Positions 35,962 to 45,229 of a stretch of DNA of 64,000 nucleotides are shown here, in pieces (the stretch's first letter is position 1; every line of letters starts with the position of its first letter). Source of the DNA: Faecalibacterium gallinarum. Lineage in GTDB: Bacteria > Bacillota > Clostridia > Oscillospirales > Ruminococcaceae. The notes under the pieces were generated by a model, which did not search any database, was not told where the DNA came from, and was given only the letters and a program-made list of their open reading frames with translations. Both the position numbers and the translations under genes were made by a program. The stretch lies in assembly GCF_022180365.1 (NCBI RefSeq), contig NZ_BQKV01000020.1, positions 1 through 64,000 on the forward strand, given 5' to 3'.

Positions 35962-37883
35962 TGGCGCAGGCAAAAGTGATCAGCGGCCCGGCAGGCCGCG
36001 GCGGCATGGGACGGCCCCGCCCCAAGGTCGCCAACCCCGGCAAACTGCTGAAACGGATTATGGGCGAAGTGTTCAAAAACTATCTGCCCCATTGCATCAT
36101 TGTTCTGATCTGTATTTTCCTCAGCGCATTTGCGAACGTCCGGGCCAGCCTCTTCCTCAAGACTCTGGTGGACGACTATATTGTGCCCATGACCAGCCAG
36201 GAGGTGCCGGACTTCGCCCCGCTGGCCGGTGCGCTGGTTAAGGTGGGCTGCATCTACCTGGTGGGCATCCTGGCCGCCTGGTGCAACGCCCGCATTATGG
36301 TCAACGTGACCCAGGGTACCATGCGGAACATCCGTATTGAGCTGTTCAGCCACATGGAGACCCTACCCATCCGGTACTTTGACACCCATCCCCACGGCGA
36401 TATCATGTCGGTGTACACCAACGACGTGGATACCCTCCGCCAGATGATCAGCCAGAGTATTCCCCAGCTGATCTCCAGCGTTATCACCATCGTGTCGGTC
36501 TTCGTCAGCATGTGCCTGATGAGCATTCCCCTGACGGTGCTGACCATGTGCATGGTGGCCCTGATGCTCTTCTGCTCCAAGAAGCTGGCCTCCATGAGCG
36601 GCAAGTACTTCATCAAGCAGCAGACCGACCTGGGCGTCGTCAATGGCTACATCGAAGAGATGCTGGACGGCCAGAAGGTGGTCAAGGTCTTTACCCACGA
36701 GGAGAAGGCCCTGGAGGGCTTCCGGGAGCGGAACGCCCAGCTGACCGAGAGCGCCAAGCTGGCCAACGGTTACTCCAACATGATGATGCCTGCCAACGCC
36801 CAGCTGGGCAACGTCAGCTACGCGCTCTGCGCTCTGGTGGGCGCTCTGCTGGCTGCCGGCGGCATCGGCGGCGTCACCCTGGGCACTGTCATGGCCTTCC
36901 TGGCCCTGAACAAGAGCTTCAATATGCCCATCACCCAGGTCTCCATGCAGGCCAACAGCATCGTCATGGCTCTGGCTGGCGCCGAGCGTATCTATAAGAT
37001 GATGGATGAGCCCAGCGAGACCGACGACGGCTATGTCACCCTGGTGAACGCCAAGTACGACCGGGAAGGCAACCTCACCGAGACCGAGGAGCGGACCGGC
37101 ATCTGGGCCTGGAAGCACCCCCACCACGACGGCACCCTGACCTACACCAAGCTGGAGGGCGATATCCGGTTCAACAGCGTGGACTTCGGCTATGTGCCCG
37201 AAAAGACCGTTCTGCACGAGATCAACCTCTACGGCCTGCCGGGCCAGAAGATCGCCTTCGTCGGTTCCACCGGCGCCGGCAAGACCACCATCACCAACCT
37301 GATCAACCGGTTCTACGACATCCAGGACGGCAAGATCCGCTACGATGGCATCAACATCAACAAGATCAAGAAGTCGGATCTGCGAGCCAGCCTGGGCATC
37401 GTGCTCCAGGATACCCACCTGTTCACCGGCACCGTCATGGACAACATCCGCTACGGCCGGCTGGATGCCTCCGATGAAGAGTGCATCGCGGCGGCCCGCC
37501 TGGCCAACGCCGACGGCTTCATCAAGCGTCTGCCCGACGGCTACAACACCATGCTGACCGGCGACGGCGCCAACCTGTCTCAGGGCCAGCGCCAGCTGCT
37601 GGCCATCGCCCGGGCGGCGGTTGCCGATCCCCCGGTGCTGATCCTGGACGAGGCGACCTCCTCCATCGATACCCGCACCGAGGCCCTGGTTCAGGCTGGT
37701 ATGGACGGCCTGATGTATGGCCGCACCACCTTCGTCATCGCTCACCGTCTGTCCACCGTTCGGAACTCCGACTGCATCATTGTTCTGGAGCAGGGCCGGA
37801 TTATCGAGCGGGGCAACCACGACGAGCTGATCGCCAAGAAGGGCAAGTATTACCAGCTCTACACCGGCAACCTGGAGGACTAA
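35961..37883 (+). CDS. ABC exporter subunit with intact ATP site
   Basis: 640 aa. Membrane domain about 30-360, then an ATPase domain with Walker A GSTGAGKTT, signature LSQGQRQLLAIARA, Walker B LILDEATSSID (catalytic Glu kept) and switch His in IAHRLSTV. It complements the subunit upstream: the heterodimer should have one competent and one degenerate ATP site. An insertion at about 350-400 (VNAKYDREGNLTETEERTGI) before the ATPase domain is longer than usual. Confidence 0.94.
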   Translation: MAQAKVISGPAGRGGMGRPRPKVANPGKLLKRIMGEVFKNYLPHCIIVLICIFLSAFANVRASLFLKTLVDDYIVPMTSQEVPDFAPLAGALVKVGCIYLVGILAAWCNARIMVNVTQGTMRNIRIELFSHMETLPIRYFDTHPHGDIMSVYTNDVDTLRQMISQSIPQLISSVITIVSVFVSMCLMSIPLTVLTMCMVALMLFCSKKLASMSGKYFIKQQTDLGVVNGYIEEMLDGQKVVKVFTHEEKALEGFRERNAQLTESAKLANGYSNMMMPANAQLGNVSYALCALVGALLAAGGIGGVTLGTVMAFLALNKSFNMPITQVSMQANSIVMALAGAERIYKMMDEPSETDDGYVTLVNAKYDREGNLTETEERTGIWAWKHPHHDGTLTYTKLEGDIRFNSVDFGYVPEKTVLHEINLYGLPGQKIAFVGSTGAGKTTITNLINRFYDIQDGKIRYDGININKIKKSDLRASLGIVLQDTHLFTGTVMDNIRYGRLDASDEECIAAARLANADGFIKRLPDGYNTMLTGDGANLSQGQRQLLAIARAAVADPPVLILDEATSSIDTRTEALVQAGMDGLMYGRTTFVIAHRLSTVRNSDCIIVLEQGRIIERGNHDELIAKKGKYYQLYTGNLED

Positions 37884-37918
37884 ACGCTCTGGGAAAACGG
37901 TTCCTGCAAACAAGAAAA

Positions 37919-37967
37919 GAGCCCCTGTCTCTCCGCATTCGGGCGGAAGGGCGGGGGCCCTTTTTTG
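37919..37967 (+). terminator. Intrinsic terminator after the ABC exporter
   Basis: AGCCCCTG... and the complementary GGGGGCCCTT enclose an inner CCGC/GCGG stem; TTTTTTG follows. The stem is imperfect. Confidence 0.6.
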
Positions 37968-38008
37968 TGAAAATGGGAGGGATTTTCAGGAAAAGGAGTT
38001 TTTTCATC

Positions 38009-38037
38009 TTTAAACCCTGCCCGTTTTATTGTAAAAT
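38009..38037 (+). promoter_or_regulatory. Promoter of the HAD phosphatase gene
   Basis: TTTAAA (38009-38014), spacer 17 bp, TAAAAT (38032-38037). Confidence 0.5.
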
Positions 38038-38103
38038 GGTAAGAAAAGCATTGGAATCGGCGGCCGGGCTGCCCGCACCGCCTGTATGGGAGGAACATAA
38101 ACT

Positions 38104-38928
38104 ATGGCTACATCGAATATCCGGGTGCTGGCGCTGGATCTGGACGGCACCTTGACCAACGACCAAAAGGAGATCACGCCCCGCACCCGCGCCGCTCTGG
38201 AGCGGGCCATGGACCAGGGGGTGACGGTGGTTCTGGCCTCGGGCCGGCCCACCGCCGGGGTGCGCCCGGTGGCTCAGGAGCTGGGGCTGGACCAGCGGGG
38301 CGGCTGTATCCTGTCCTATAACGGCGGCGCCATTGTGGACTGTAAGACCGGGGAGATCCGTTACCAGAAAATCCTGCCCGCCGAGCTGGTGCCCGAGCTG
38401 TGCGCCTTTGCCGCCCAGGAAGATGTGGCCATTGTTACTTACAACGATGCGGGCATCGTCACCGAGCGCCCCGAGGACCCCTGGGCCGCCAAGGAGAGTT
38501 TTACCAACAAGCTGCCCATGATCCGGGTGGAAGATCTGGCCGTCCATGTGGATTACCCCGTGAACAAGATGCTGATTACCCTGGACCCGGCCCGGATGGA
38601 CGACGTCTGCCGCGCCGCCCGGGAGAAGTTCGCGGGCCGGATCGACCTCTACCCCTCCTGCGCCTTCTTCCTGGAGGCGGTGCCCCTGGGGGTGGCCAAG
38701 GACGCCAGCCTGGCGGCGTTGCTTTCCTCCATGGGTTTGACCCGGGAGAACCTGATGGCCTGCGGCGACGGCCTGAACGACTGCTCCATGATCCAGTTTG
38801 CCGGGGTGGGGGTGGCCATGGCCAACGCCGCACCGGAGGTTAAAGAGGTGGCCGACTATGTCACCCAGGCCGACAACAACCACGACGGTGTGGCCGAGGC
38901 GGTTGAAAAATTTATTCTGAATGTTTGA
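38104..38928 (+). CDS. Cof-type HAD-superfamily phosphatase
   Basis: 274 aa. HAD motif I is LALDLDGTLTND with D12 nucleophile and D14 acid; motif II Ser/Thr lies in VLASGRPTAGV, and motifs III-IV are ACGDGLNDCSMIQFA. The C2B cap (about 85-190) places it in the Cof/YidA group acting on sugar phosphates or flavin precursors. Substrate not predictable. GGAGGA upstream of the ATG. Followed 39 bp later by the exonuclease gene. Confidence 0.88.
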   Translation: MATSNIRVLALDLDGTLTNDQKEITPRTRAALERAMDQGVTVVLASGRPTAGVRPVAQELGLDQRGGCILSYNGGAIVDCKTGEIRYQKILPAELVPELCAFAAQEDVAIVTYNDAGIVTERPEDPWAAKESFTNKLPMIRVEDLAVHVDYPVNKMLITLDPARMDDVCRAAREKFAGRIDLYPSCAFFLEAVPLGVAKDASLAALLSSMGLTRENLMACGDGLNDCSMIQFAGVGVAMANAAPEVKEVADYVTQADNNHDGVAEAVEKFILNV

Positions 38929-38967
38929 GAAAGAACGTGAGAAAGGAAACGGAGAAACAACAAGAAC

Positions 38968-39963
38968 ATGTCACAGCGCAATCTGGTTTTATTTGATTTG
39001 GAATGGAATATCGGTTACCAGCCCCATACTTTTAACTACCACGGGGTGGAACAGACCCTGCGGGGAGAGATCATCGAGATCGGGGCGGTGAAGATCGACG
39101 AGGACGGCCGGGTGCTGGATACCTTTTCCATCCACCTGCGGCCCCGGATCTTCCGCAAATTGCAGCACCACATCGCCAAGGTCACCGGCTTAAAACAGGC
39201 GGACCTGGACCGGGGCGAACCCATTGTTCAAGGGCTGCGCCGGTTTATGCAGTGGTGCGGCCCGGACGCCGAGTTTGCCGAGTGGGGGATGGACGATGTG
39301 CCCGTCCTCAAGCAGAATTTGTTCCTCTGCAACCTGGACGAGTCCCGGCCCACCGTCTGGTACGATTTGCAGCAGATCTTCCTGCGGGAGCACCCCCGCA
39401 AGGAAGGGGAGGGGATGACCCTGGAGAGCGTGGTCACCCGGCTGGGCCTGCCCATGGAGCGGCCCTTCCACGATGCGCTGTCGGATGCCCTCTACACGGC
39501 GGACGTCTGCCGCTGCCTGGACCTGCGCCGGGGGCTGGCGGAGTACCCCACCGAAGAAGAGTCCCTCCGCCAGAGCCTCTGCCCGGCTCCCGGGGATTAC
39601 CGGGATTTCCGGGTGTACACCGGTTATGTGGAGCAGTATGCCTGGCGGACCGATCCCCAGCTGCTCTGCCCGCCCTGCCCGGTCTGCGGCACAGCTCTTG
39701 AGCCGGACGATGTCTGGCTCAAAAAGGGGAACAATAGTTGGTACACCCTGTCCCAGTGCCCCCACTGCAAAGGCGGCGAAACCGAGGCCGCCCAGGGCGT
39801 CTTTGTGCGGTACAAGCTGGCCCGGCGGGACGGCCTGCACTGGAGCTACGCCCGCTGTGTCCAGATCCCGGACCGTGAACTTTTGACCCGGTGGGAAAAG
39901 CAGCGCCGCCAGCAGCTGGAACGGCTGCGGGCCCGGGAGGAAAAACCCCAGCAGGGGGAATGA
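38968..39963 (+). CDS. DEDDh 3'-5' exonuclease with C-terminal zinc ribbon
   Basis: 331 aa. Residues 1-190 are an RNase T/ERI-1-like exonuclease: D10 and E12 in LVLFDLEWN, further Asp in the WGMDDVPVLKQN segment, and the HxxxD pair in RPFHDALSDALYTAD. The rest is an added domain with a CPPCPVCG...CPHC zinc ribbon at about 232-270 and a basic helical tail. It trims single-stranded RNA or DNA. The zinc ribbon suggests binding to structured RNA or protein. Upstream AGGAAACGGAGAAAC is a poor ribosome site. Confidence 0.82.
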   Translation: MSQRNLVLFDLEWNIGYQPHTFNYHGVEQTLRGEIIEIGAVKIDEDGRVLDTFSIHLRPRIFRKLQHHIAKVTGLKQADLDRGEPIVQGLRRFMQWCGPDAEFAEWGMDDVPVLKQNLFLCNLDESRPTVWYDLQQIFLREHPRKEGEGMTLESVVTRLGLPMERPFHDALSDALYTADVCRCLDLRRGLAEYPTEEESLRQSLCPAPGDYRDFRVYTGYVEQYAWRTDPQLLCPPCPVCGTALEPDDVWLKKGNNSWYTLSQCPHCKGGETEAAQGVFVRYKLARRDGLHWSYARCVQIPDRELLTRWEKQRRQQLERLRAREEKPQQGE

Positions 39964-40156
39964 TCCTGTGAAAAATCCGCTTTCTCCATGCAGGAAAAAG
40001 GCCGCCTGATTCGTGTTAAAGAGGGAAAGAAAATCGGCGCAGTCTGACAAAAAACGGAAAAGCTTGATGATTTGTTCATCGGTTTGTAACAGGAAGTGGA
40101 TATAATAAGCTCCAATGAGATTGGCGCAGTTTAACAGGAGGGAAGTTAAAGGACAG

Positions 40157-40765
40157 ATGGCGATGGCAATTACGCGGTGGCTGGAACCTCTTTTTACCCT
40201 GGAGTTCTGGGAGGAGCTGCTGGACAGCTTCCAGGGGCTGGGGCCCCTGGCTCCCATTCTGCTGGCCATGGTGGAGTCGTTCATTCCGGCCCTGCCGCTG
40301 GTGGCGATTGTGGCCCTGAACGTGGCGGCCCATGGGGCGCTGCTGGGCTTTTTGTACAGCTGGGCCGGGGTGGCTGTGGGCGGTTCGCTGATGTTTTTGT
40401 TCTGGCGGCGGGTGGTCAAACAGTTCTTCTGGCGGTTTGCCTGCCGGTTTGAAAAATTGCAGAAGGCCCAGCAGTGGGTCAGCAACTGCGATACCCGGGC
40501 CCTTTTTGTGCTGGCGCTGCTGCCCTTTACCCCCACGGCATTTTTGCACCTGGCTTTTGGCGTCTCGGACTTTGACGAGCGCCGGTATATCGTGACCCTG
40601 ATCTCCGGCAAGGGGGTTATGGTGGCCATGATGGCCCTGTTTGGCCAGTCGCTGGTCAGCGCGCTGGAACAGCCCCTCTATCTGATCCTGGCGGCGGTCC
40701 TGCTGGGCGGGCTGTACTGGATCTCCAAGGTGATCTGCAAAAAACACCATCTGGACGAAAAGTAA
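40157..40765 (+). CDS. TVP38/TMEM64-like (DedA-superfamily) membrane protein
   Basis: 202 aa from 40157. About five hydrophobic segments: PILLAMVESFIPALPLVAIV, GALLGFLYSWAGVAVGGSLM, RALFVLALLPFTPTAFLHLA, GKGVMVAMMALFGQSL and the last helix near 180-198. The FIPALPL and LLPFTPTAFLH pattern suits the VTT/SNARE-associated family. The function is not known, though some relatives move lipids. Starts at 40157 or 40163 are chosen because TATAAT at 40101-40106 would leave the ATG at 40115 without a leader; the strongest SD (AGGAGGG) lies 14 bases before 40157. Confidence 0.7.
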   Translation: MAMAITRWLEPLFTLEFWEELLDSFQGLGPLAPILLAMVESFIPALPLVAIVALNVAAHGALLGFLYSWAGVAVGGSLMFLFWRRVVKQFFWRFACRFEKLQKAQQWVSNCDTRALFVLALLPFTPTAFLHLAFGVSDFDERRYIVTLISGKGVMVAMMALFGQSLVSALEQPLYLILAAVLLGGLYWISKVICKKHHLDEK

Positions 40766-40778
40766 CCGGGGGTTCGCG

Positions 40779-41114
40779 ATGAAGGAGAAATTCTTCTATC
40801 TGCCCGAAGCGGAGAATAATCTGCCCGGGGAGATTCAGCCCGACCCCCAGCCCCCTAAGCCGGAGGGAAAATATCCCTGCCCCTGCTGCAGCTGTATTAC
40901 CTTCCCGGTGCCCCGGGAGGAGGCCGTCGCCTTTATCTGCCCGGTCTGCTTCTGGGAGAACGACCTCTTTCTTTCCCGGGAGGACGAGCCCAGCGACGAA
41001 AACCACGGGCTGACCCTGGCCCAGGCCCGGGAGAATTACAAGACCCTGGGGGTCTGCCGGCGGGAACTTTTGCCCTATGTCCGAGCGCCCCGCCCTGGGG
41101 AACTGCCCCGCTGA
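40779..41114 (+). CDS. CPCC family cysteine-rich protein
   Basis: 111 aa. The CPCC domain is PCPCCSCITFPVPREEAVAF followed by ICPVCFWENDLF: two CxxC pairs around a zinc or iron site. The motif YPCPCC...CPVCFWEND is the family diagnostic. Function unknown; usually a single small cytosolic protein. Begins 13 bases after the membrane-protein stop, so it is probably in that unit. Confidence 0.8.
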   Translation: MKEKFFYLPEAENNLPGEIQPDPQPPKPEGKYPCPCCSCITFPVPREEAVAFICPVCFWENDLFLSREDEPSDENHGLTLAQARENYKTLGVCRRELLPYVRAPRPGELPR

Positions 41115-41140
41115 GAAATAGATCCCTCACCAAAAAGTCT

Positions 41141-41168
41141 GCCGCCGTTTCAAAACGGCGGCCTTTTT
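41141..41168 (+). terminator. Intrinsic terminator of the CPCC gene
   Basis: GCCGCCGTTT (41141-41150) and AAACGGCGGC (41153-41162), then CTTTTTG. Confidence 0.8.
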
Positions 41169-41190
41169 GCTGCCCTCTGCCCATACAATT

Positions 41191-41232
41191 ATAAAACCGC
41201 ACCGGAGGCTTTTGGCTTTCGGTGCGGTTTTG
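41191..41232 (-). terminator. Terminator of the AEC transporter unit
   Basis: AAAACCGCACCG and CGGTGCGGTTTT arms with a 16-base loop; read on the minus strand it is followed by TTTTAT. It also has Ts on the plus strand. Confidence 0.7.
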
Positions 41233-41262
41233 GTTTACAAAATGTCGAAAAACGATTTAAAA

Positions 41263-42222
41263 TTACAAAATGTACCCGTTCGTCCGGGCCCAGAAGAGCC
41301 AGCCGGTGAGGGTCAGAGCGCTGAGAACGGTGGTGACCACGCAGACGCTGCCGGTCAGGGTGCCGTCGTGGCCCATCTGGCGGGCCATTACATAGCTGGA
41401 AGGGGTGGTGATGCTGCCCAGCATCACCAGCAGGGCCACCAGCTTTTCGTCGGCGAAGCCCAGCCGCACCGCCAGGGGCAGAAAGAGAGCCGGCAGAATC
41501 ACCAGTTTGGTGGCAGCGGCAATGGCGGTCAGCCGCAGCTGGCCCAGGGCGGCCCGGCCCTTGAACCCCGCCCCGATGGCCAAGAGAGCCAAGGGGCTGG
41601 TGAGGGCCGACAGGCTGGAGAGGGTCTTTTCGGCCATGGCGGGGATGGGCAGCCGGACCAGAGCCGCCGCCAGCCCTGCCAGAATCCCCAAAAGGATGGG
41701 GTTTGTGACGATCCCTTTCAGGCTTTTCTTGAGCTTGGCGGCGGTGTCCTTCTGGCCCTCGGCGGCGGGGCTTTCCAGGGTGAGGATCAGCACCGCGAAG
41801 ATGTTGTAGAGGGGCACGCTGCCCAGGATCATCAGCCCCGACATCCCCGAACTGCCGTAGATATTCTGGATGAAGGCCGCCCCCAGGATGGCTGCCGAGG
41901 AGCGGTAGCAGGCCTGGACGAATTCGCCCACCAGGCTTTTGTCCCGGAGCAGGAGCCGCGCCAGAACCCAGATTACCAGGATGGAGGCGGTGGTCACCCC
42001 CGCGCAGAAGAGGATATACCGGCCGTCGAAGCTGGCCCGCAGGTCGGTGCCCGCCAGGTCCAGAAAGAGCATCACCGGAAGAGTGACATGAAAGACAAAC
42101 TTGTTGGCTGTGGCGATAAAATTGTTATCCAAAAAGTTGATTCTCTTCAAAATATAACCGAACAGAATCAAAAAGAACATGGGCATGGTGCTGTTCAGGC
42201 TGAAAAGCAGGTTTTCCCCCAT
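41263..42222 (-). CDS. AEC (auxin efflux carrier) family permease
   Basis: 319 aa, ten predicted helices. Membrane-transport domain with MPMFFLILFGYILKRINFLD at the start and NPILLGILAGLAAALVRLPIP and TPSSYVMARQMGHDGTL, typical of AEC/malate permease-like carriers that move organic anions or amino acids. It is the last gene of the LRR/VWA/MoxR operon: its ATG is one base past the MoxR stop. Cotranslation suggests it works with the operon or is simply carried along. Confidence 0.85.
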   Translation of the reverse strand: MGENLLFSLNSTMPMFFLILFGYILKRINFLDNNFIATANKFVFHVTLPVMLFLDLAGTDLRASFDGRYILFCAGVTTASILVIWVLARLLLRDKSLVGEFVQACYRSSAAILGAAFIQNIYGSSGMSGLMILGSVPLYNIFAVLILTLESPAAEGQKDTAAKLKKSLKGIVTNPILLGILAGLAAALVRLPIPAMAEKTLSSLSALTSPLALLAIGAGFKGRAALGQLRLTAIAAATKLVILPALFLPLAVRLGFADEKLVALLVMLGSITTPSSYVMARQMGHDGTLTGSVCVVTTVLSALTLTGWLFWARTNGYIL

Positions 42223-42223
42223 T

Positions 42224-43762
42224 TTAAAGCCCCCCGTTCCGCCCTTCCTCGGCGGCCAGCTCCCGCTGGAGGGCGGCTTTCCGGCTGTCCAGCAGCAGGT
42301 CTTTGTTGTAGCGGAAGTACCGCTCGCAGCCGTTCTCGGCAATGAATGCGTGGGCCCCGGGGGAGAGGGTCAGCTCGGTGACAAAGACCACCATCTCCTG
42401 GCTTTCGGCAAACGCCTGTTCCATAAAGTCGAAGGCGGCTTCCAGGGCGGCGGAGGCGGTCTGCTGGGCCTGGTCCCGCTGTTCGGCCAGAGTCTCAAAC
42501 TCGGCCCGCAGCAGCCCGAAGGCGGCCTCGGCGTCGGCGGGGCGGGCCTTGTTCAGTGCGGCGGCCCAGCGGTTCAGGGCGGCCAGCACTTCCAGCCGGG
42601 TGGTGAGGGCGGCTTTGTCCAGAAGCCCGGCGGCCCGCAGCCGCTGGGTCTCGGCGTTGTAGTCGGCCATCTGGGTCCCCAGCAGGGCCGCGGCGTCCTC
42701 AGCCTTGGCCTCCGGCAGGGCATTTAGATCCCCCTTCAGCTGCCGCAGCAGGGCATAGCAGCCGTCGGCGGCGCCGTCTGCCCGGCGGGAGGCGGCGAAC
42801 CGGGTTTCGAGCCCCGCCAGCAGCAGCCCCACCAGGGAGAGCCGCTCGTCGAAGGGGGCCCGGAGCAGCCGGGCAAAGGCGTTGGGTTTGGCCTGTCCGG
42901 CCAGAATCTCCTCCACTCCGTAGTCGTCCCGGTACTTATAATAGAGGTCCAGATAGGCCGCAAAGTCCCCGGCGATCTGTTTATGCTGGAGGAACTGGTG
43001 GATCAATTCTTCGTCGGCGGTAAGGCCCAGACGCTCGTAGCTGTCCAGCAGGTTGGAGAGGTCCTCCCAGCCCCGGGCGGTGACAAACTGGGTGCCGTCC
43101 ACATCGGCATTCACCTGGTAGAAGTTCTGGGGGTGCAGTTCCAGATAGCTCAGGATGGCGCTGTGGAGCCCGGCGGCCCGGGCGTATTCCTTCCAGACCG
43201 TCAGGTCGGGTTCCAGGTCCATCCGGCGGACCCGGTCCAGGGTGACCAGGTCAAAATCCCGGACCGATTTGTTGTACTCGGGCGGGTTGCCTGCGGCCAC
43301 GATCACCCACCCGGCGGGGACAGCCTGGTTGCCGAAGGTCTTGCACTGCAAGAATTGCAGCATGGTGGGGGCCAGGGTCTCGGAGACACAGTTGATCTCG
43401 TCGATGAAGAGGATGCCCTCTTTCAGGCCGGTGGCCTCCATCTTCTCATAGATGCTGGCGATGATCTCACTCATGGTGTATTCGGTCACCGACACGTCCC
43501 GGTCGCCGTAGTGCCGCTGACGGATGAAGGGCAGGCCCACCGCGCTCTGGCGGGTGTGGTGGGTGATGGTGTAGGCCACCAGACCCACCTGGCATTCCCG
43601 GGCGATCTGCTCCATAATCTGGGTTTTGCCGATGCCCGGGGGGCCCATCAGCAGGATGGGCCGCTGCCGGATGGCCGGGATGGCGTATTCCCCCAGGGCG
43701 TCTTTGGCCAGATAGGCGGTGACGGTGCGTTTGATTTCTTTTTTGGCGCGTTTGATGTTCAT
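42224..43762 (-). CDS. MoxR-type AAA+ ATPase
   Basis: 512 aa. AAA+ core at 1-300: Walker A GPPGIGKT (40-47), Walker B LFIDE (D121, E122), sensor region VAAGNPPEYNKS, Arg finger near TLDRVRRMDL. The C-terminal 200 residues are a helical, Ala-rich extension beyond the usual MoxR lid and probably coiled coil. MoxR ATPases remodel partner proteins, usually a VWA protein (RavA-ViaA, NorQ-NorD, CbbQ-CbbO). Here a VWA-like gene lies immediately upstream. Confidence 0.85.
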   Translation of the reverse strand: MNIKRAKKEIKRTVTAYLAKDALGEYAIPAIRQRPILLMGPPGIGKTQIMEQIARECQVGLVAYTITHHTRQSAVGLPFIRQRHYGDRDVSVTEYTMSEIIASIYEKMEATGLKEGILFIDEINCVSETLAPTMLQFLQCKTFGNQAVPAGWVIVAAGNPPEYNKSVRDFDLVTLDRVRRMDLEPDLTVWKEYARAAGLHSAILSYLELHPQNFYQVNADVDGTQFVTARGWEDLSNLLDSYERLGLTADEELIHQFLQHKQIAGDFAAYLDLYYKYRDDYGVEEILAGQAKPNAFARLLRAPFDERLSLVGLLLAGLETRFAASRRADGAADGCYALLRQLKGDLNALPEAKAEDAAALLGTQMADYNAETQRLRAAGLLDKAALTTRLEVLAALNRWAAALNKARPADAEAAFGLLRAEFETLAEQRDQAQQTASAALEAAFDFMEQAFAESQEMVVFVTELTLSPGAHAFIAENGCERYFRYNKDLLLDSRKAALQRELAAEEGRNGGL

Positions 43763-43790
43763 GGAAAAAGCCCTCCTTTAAACAGGGCGG

Positions 43791-45221
43791 TCAGAGATTG
43801 TTCAAATCCCGGTAGAGGTCGGTTTCCTCCTCGGGGGCGTTGGGCTGGCGGGGCCGGGCGGCCGGGCCGGAGAATTCTTCTTCATCCAGCACCAGCTTCA
43901 TGGCCCAGGGCGGGACGGCGGCGGCATCGAACCGGTCCCCCAAAAAGAGAAAGGCCGTTTCATAGGGCGGCCGCCGGGCCGGGTAGATGCCCATGCCGTC
44001 GGTGAAATAGAGCAGCCCCCGCAGGTTCTGGAACTTCTTTTCCTCGCACAGCCGGTTGACGTAGGCAAAGGCGGGGCGGAAATCGGTGCCGCCGCCCCCT
44101 TTCAGCTCGAAGTGCTCCATCACCCGGATCAGATCCTCCTCACTGGTCACAAGCTCGTCGCTCTGGACCTTGTCGTCGGCCTGGAGGATGTGGAGGTTCA
44201 TCCGGTGGAAGAAGTTTTCCCGCTGCTTGAGCAGGGCGTAGGTCTCGGCCAGAAATGCCCGGACCAGTTCCCCCGAAGTAGAATAGCTGGTGTCCACCAC
44301 CAGGGCGATCTCCTCGATTTTTTTACTCTCCCGGGTTTCGTTGGGTTCCAACAGGGGCAGGTTGCCGTAGAGGGAGAGGCCGTAGGTGTAGAAGTTCAGA
44401 TCAAAGGTGTCGGGATCCAGATGGACTTCCTCCCGCAGGACGCAGAACCGGCGGAGAAAATCCCGGTAGCTGCGGCGGCTGCGGTTGGCGGCTTTGACCT
44501 GCTGGGCCAGGGCCCCCGCCCCCTGGCCGGCTTCTTTATCCCGCATTTCCAGCTCGGTCTGCATCCGCTCGCTGATCTTCTGCCAGCTTTTCTGGGGCAG
44601 GGGAATGGGGGCGTTGGGCTGGTCGGTGCGGGGCTTGGGCCAGAGCCGGTGGTCGTCGGCGTAGAATTCCCGGGCCAGCTGTTTCTGGACGCCGGAGGTC
44701 TGGGTGACCAGCCAGCGGTAGGCGGGGGCGGCGGCCACCACCCGTCCTTCGGCTGCAATGCTCTCGTAGGCCCGGCGGCGCAGGTAGGTCAGGGGCCGCT
44801 CCACGCTTTTCCGGTGGAGGTTGTCCAGCACATTTTCCACCGCAATGTCACAGGCGACATGCCAGAGCACCGGGTCCCGCTTGCCCTGCATCCAGAGATG
44901 GCGGAACAGGCAATGAAAGACGCTGTGGAGATACAGCCGGTTGAGATAGCGGGGGTTTTCCCGGTAGAGCCGCAGCAGGGCGCTGGGCTGGTAGCAGAGA
45001 ATCTGGCCGTCGGTGGCCAGGGTCCGGCACCGCTCGTCGGCGGTGGGTTCCAGGGCGGCCAGGGCCTGGTCCAGAAAGCGGAAGTCGAGATACAGGCCGC
45101 TCCGGGTCACGGCCAGCACTTCGGCGCCCATCCGGGCCTGCCATTCCTCGTGGGTTTCGGGCCGGCGGGACTGGAAGGGCGCGTCCGGGTCAAGGGGAGC
45201 TTTATGGGGCAAGGGGATCAC
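43791..45221 (-). CDS. VWA-like protein with DUF2201 putative metallopeptidase domain
   Basis: 476 aa. The N-terminal half carries LHSVFHCLFRHLW (H99, H103, H108) and HVACDIAVEN, resembling a metallopeptidase-like zinc site in DUF2201 proteins. The C-terminal part is a von Willebrand A-like fold: IALVVDTSYSTSGELV has the DxSxS metal-ion-dependent adhesion motif, and ELKGGGGTDFRPAF and YFTDGMGIYP the rest of the site. Partner of the MoxR ATPase encoded 28 bp downstream. Whether it is a true peptidase is unproven. Confidence 0.82.
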   Translation of the reverse strand: MIPLPHKAPLDPDAPFQSRRPETHEEWQARMGAEVLAVTRSGLYLDFRFLDQALAALEPTADERCRTLATDGQILCYQPSALLRLYRENPRYLNRLYLHSVFHCLFRHLWMQGKRDPVLWHVACDIAVENVLDNLHRKSVERPLTYLRRRAYESIAAEGRVVAAAPAYRWLVTQTSGVQKQLAREFYADDHRLWPKPRTDQPNAPIPLPQKSWQKISERMQTELEMRDKEAGQGAGALAQQVKAANRSRRSYRDFLRRFCVLREEVHLDPDTFDLNFYTYGLSLYGNLPLLEPNETRESKKIEEIALVVDTSYSTSGELVRAFLAETYALLKQRENFFHRMNLHILQADDKVQSDELVTSEEDLIRVMEHFELKGGGGTDFRPAFAYVNRLCEEKKFQNLRGLLYFTDGMGIYPARRPPYETAFLFLGDRFDAAAVPPWAMKLVLDEEEFSGPAARPRQPNAPEEETDLYRDLNNL

Positions 45222-45229
45222 CTCCGGGA

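Noticed and set aside
40101-40106. TATAAT before the TVP38-like gene as a full promoter
   Set aside because: No -35 box at proper spacing. Used only as weak help in choosing the start.
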